Source: Enterococcus_K sp051713825
GTDB lineage: Bacteria > Bacillota > Bacilli > Lactobacillales > Enterococcaceae
Direction of reading: 5' to 3'
Length of the DNA stretch: 64,000 nucleotides
Assembly (NCBI RefSeq): GCF_051713825.1
Contig: NZ_JBIOQR010000001.1
Location: forward strand, 2,914,001-2,978,000
Each line of letters begins with the position of its first letter. Position 1 is the first letter of the stretch. The notes below the pieces were generated by a model. It was not told where the DNA came from. It was given only the letters and a program-made list of their open reading frames with translations, and made no database searches. This document shows, one piece after another, positions 63,320 to 64,000 of the stretch. The position numbers and the translations under genes are program-made.

Positions 63320-63342
63320 AAAAAAAACCGAGAAATTCTCGG
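63320..63342 (-). terminator. Terminator of nusG
   Basis: CCGAGAA-TTTCTCGG on the minus strand followed by TTTTTTTT (arms within 63327-63341). Confidence 0.85.
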
Positions 63343-63348
63343 CTCAAA

Positions 63349-63891
63349 TTAAATCTTATCAACTTGTTCAAAGTCTAATTCTGTGCTTGTTTCACGACCG
63401 AACATATCAATATTCACTTTTAATTTTTGTTTCTCTTCATCAACTTCAGTGACTTGTCCTTCCAAACCAGAGAAGGCCCCTTCGATAATCTTCACAACTT
63501 CTCCGACTGTTACGTCAAGATCAGATTGGCGAGTACTCATACCAATCGAACGAAGAATATGGTTAATTTCTTCTTGCAATAATGGTGCAGGCTTACTTCC
63601 TGCTCCGTGAGATCCCACAAATCCGGTTACACCAGGCGTGTTTCTTACAACATACCAAGAATCATCCGTCATCGTCATCTCCACTAGAACATAACCAGGG
63701 AATGTTTTATGAACGATTTCTTTTGTTTTCCCATTTTTCACTTCTGTTTCTGTTTCTTCAGGAACAACCACACGAAAAATATAGTCGCCCATTCTCATAC
63801 TTTGCGCACGAGATTCAATATTCGCTTTTACCTTATTTTCATAGCCGGAATACGTATGTAACACGTACCAATTTTTTTCAAAAGATTCCAT
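63349..63891 (-). CDS. nusG: Transcription antitermination/pausing factor NusG
   Basis: A 180-aa NusG. The N-terminal NGN domain is WYVLHTYSGYENKVKANIESRA through TPGVTGFVGS, and the C-terminal KOW domain is VGEVVKIIEGAFSGLEGQVTEVD. It binds RNA polymerase and couples it to Rho or ribosomes. secE, which usually precedes it, would lie beyond the window edge. Confidence 0.97.
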   Translation of the reverse strand: MESFEKNWYVLHTYSGYENKVKANIESRAQSMRMGDYIFRVVVPEETETEVKNGKTKEIVHKTFPGYVLVEMTMTDDSWYVVRNTPGVTGFVGSHGAGSKPAPLLQEEINHILRSIGMSTRQSDLDVTVGEVVKIIEGAFSGLEGQVTEVDEEKQKLKVNIDMFGRETSTELDFEQVDKI

Positions 63892-63925
63892 TCTTTCGGC
63901 TCCTCATCTCATTCTAAAATAAAAA

Positions 63926-63965
63926 AACCTCAGTCTCCCCGAAGTTTTTCTTCTCACTTATTATA
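63926..63965 (-). promoter_or_regulatory. nusG -10 element and leader hairpin
   Basis: TATAAT at 63960-63965 on the minus strand, then a short hairpin (AACTTC with GAGGTT, 63926-63946) followed by a T-run, 35 bases before nusG. It could be the terminator of an upstream gene or an attenuator. Confidence 0.45.
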
Positions 63966-64000
63966 GCACCCTTACTCGCGTTTTACTAGTTGATTCTCAA

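Noticed and set aside
1..64000. CRISPR arrays, rRNA genes, riboswitches other than the L10 leader
   Set aside because: No regularly spaced repeats, no rRNA-like sequence and no T-box or other riboswitch pattern were seen on reading either strand.

Overview
The window is chromosomal DNA of a low-GC Gram-positive coccus of the Enterococcaceae (Enterococcus or Vagococcus-like). The evidence is the WalRKHIJ operon, the class Ib nrdHIEF cluster, BusR/OpuA osmoprotection genes, a CIRCE-controlled groESL operon, L10-leader ribosomal operons, and several dispersed imperfect hairpins of the 'gggacataact...agttatgtccc' type. No database could be searched, so the genus is an inference. Most of the sequence is core genome. 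Two stretches (about 19.1-29.7 kb and 48.7-56.6 kb) are accessory.

Layout. 0-4.7 kb: a YeeE/YedE-type transporter (cut by the window edge) divergent from a LysR regulator, then groEL/groES and a CPBP protease. 4.8-10.5 kb: walJ-walI-walH-walK-walR, the essential cell-wall two-component operon, on the minus strand. 10.7-14.9 kb: aquaporin, DegV plus DUF1836, and an Mga-like regulator. 15.1-19.1 kb: a Fur-box-controlled iron ABC transporter operon ending in an FAD oxidoreductase. 19.6-22.4 kb: a membrane protein of unknown function and an ABC-2 exporter pair. 22.7-29.6 kb: a zinc-ribbon gene broken by a stop codon, an IS1182 transposase, a possible Ser-rich peptide gene, a complete agrBDCA quorum-sensing operon (agrD was found by translating the sequence directly) and an ISL3 element. 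29.8-45.1 kb: tRNA-Lys, HelD, a truncated ABC permease, opuA with its probable BusR operator, busR, feoAB with a small Cys-rich partner, and nrdHIEF with two NrdR boxes. 45.3-48.3 kb: an FGGY kinase and an MFS transporter.

48.7-56.6 kb is a 7.9-kb integrated element bounded by identical 16-bp direct repeats and inserted just behind the rplL terminator. One arm (plus strand) holds a small gene, a rolling-circle HUH Rep, an excisionase-like protein and a tyrosine integrase, behind a promoter with several repressor-like operators. The other arm (minus strand) holds the repressor (split by an in-frame amber codon), a 534-aa zinc-ribbon protein of unknown function, and a 474-aa reverse transcriptase preceded by an untranslated, strongly structured segment. 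The reverse transcriptase plus upstream structured RNA resembles the defence-associated RT (DRT) layout and is the best candidate here for an undescribed defence system.

56.6-64 kb returns to core genome: rplL, rplJ with its L10 leader, rplA, rplK, an unknown protein, the L-serine dehydratase genes, a PrdX-like tRNA editing protein, a lipoprotein alpha/beta hydrolase and nusG.
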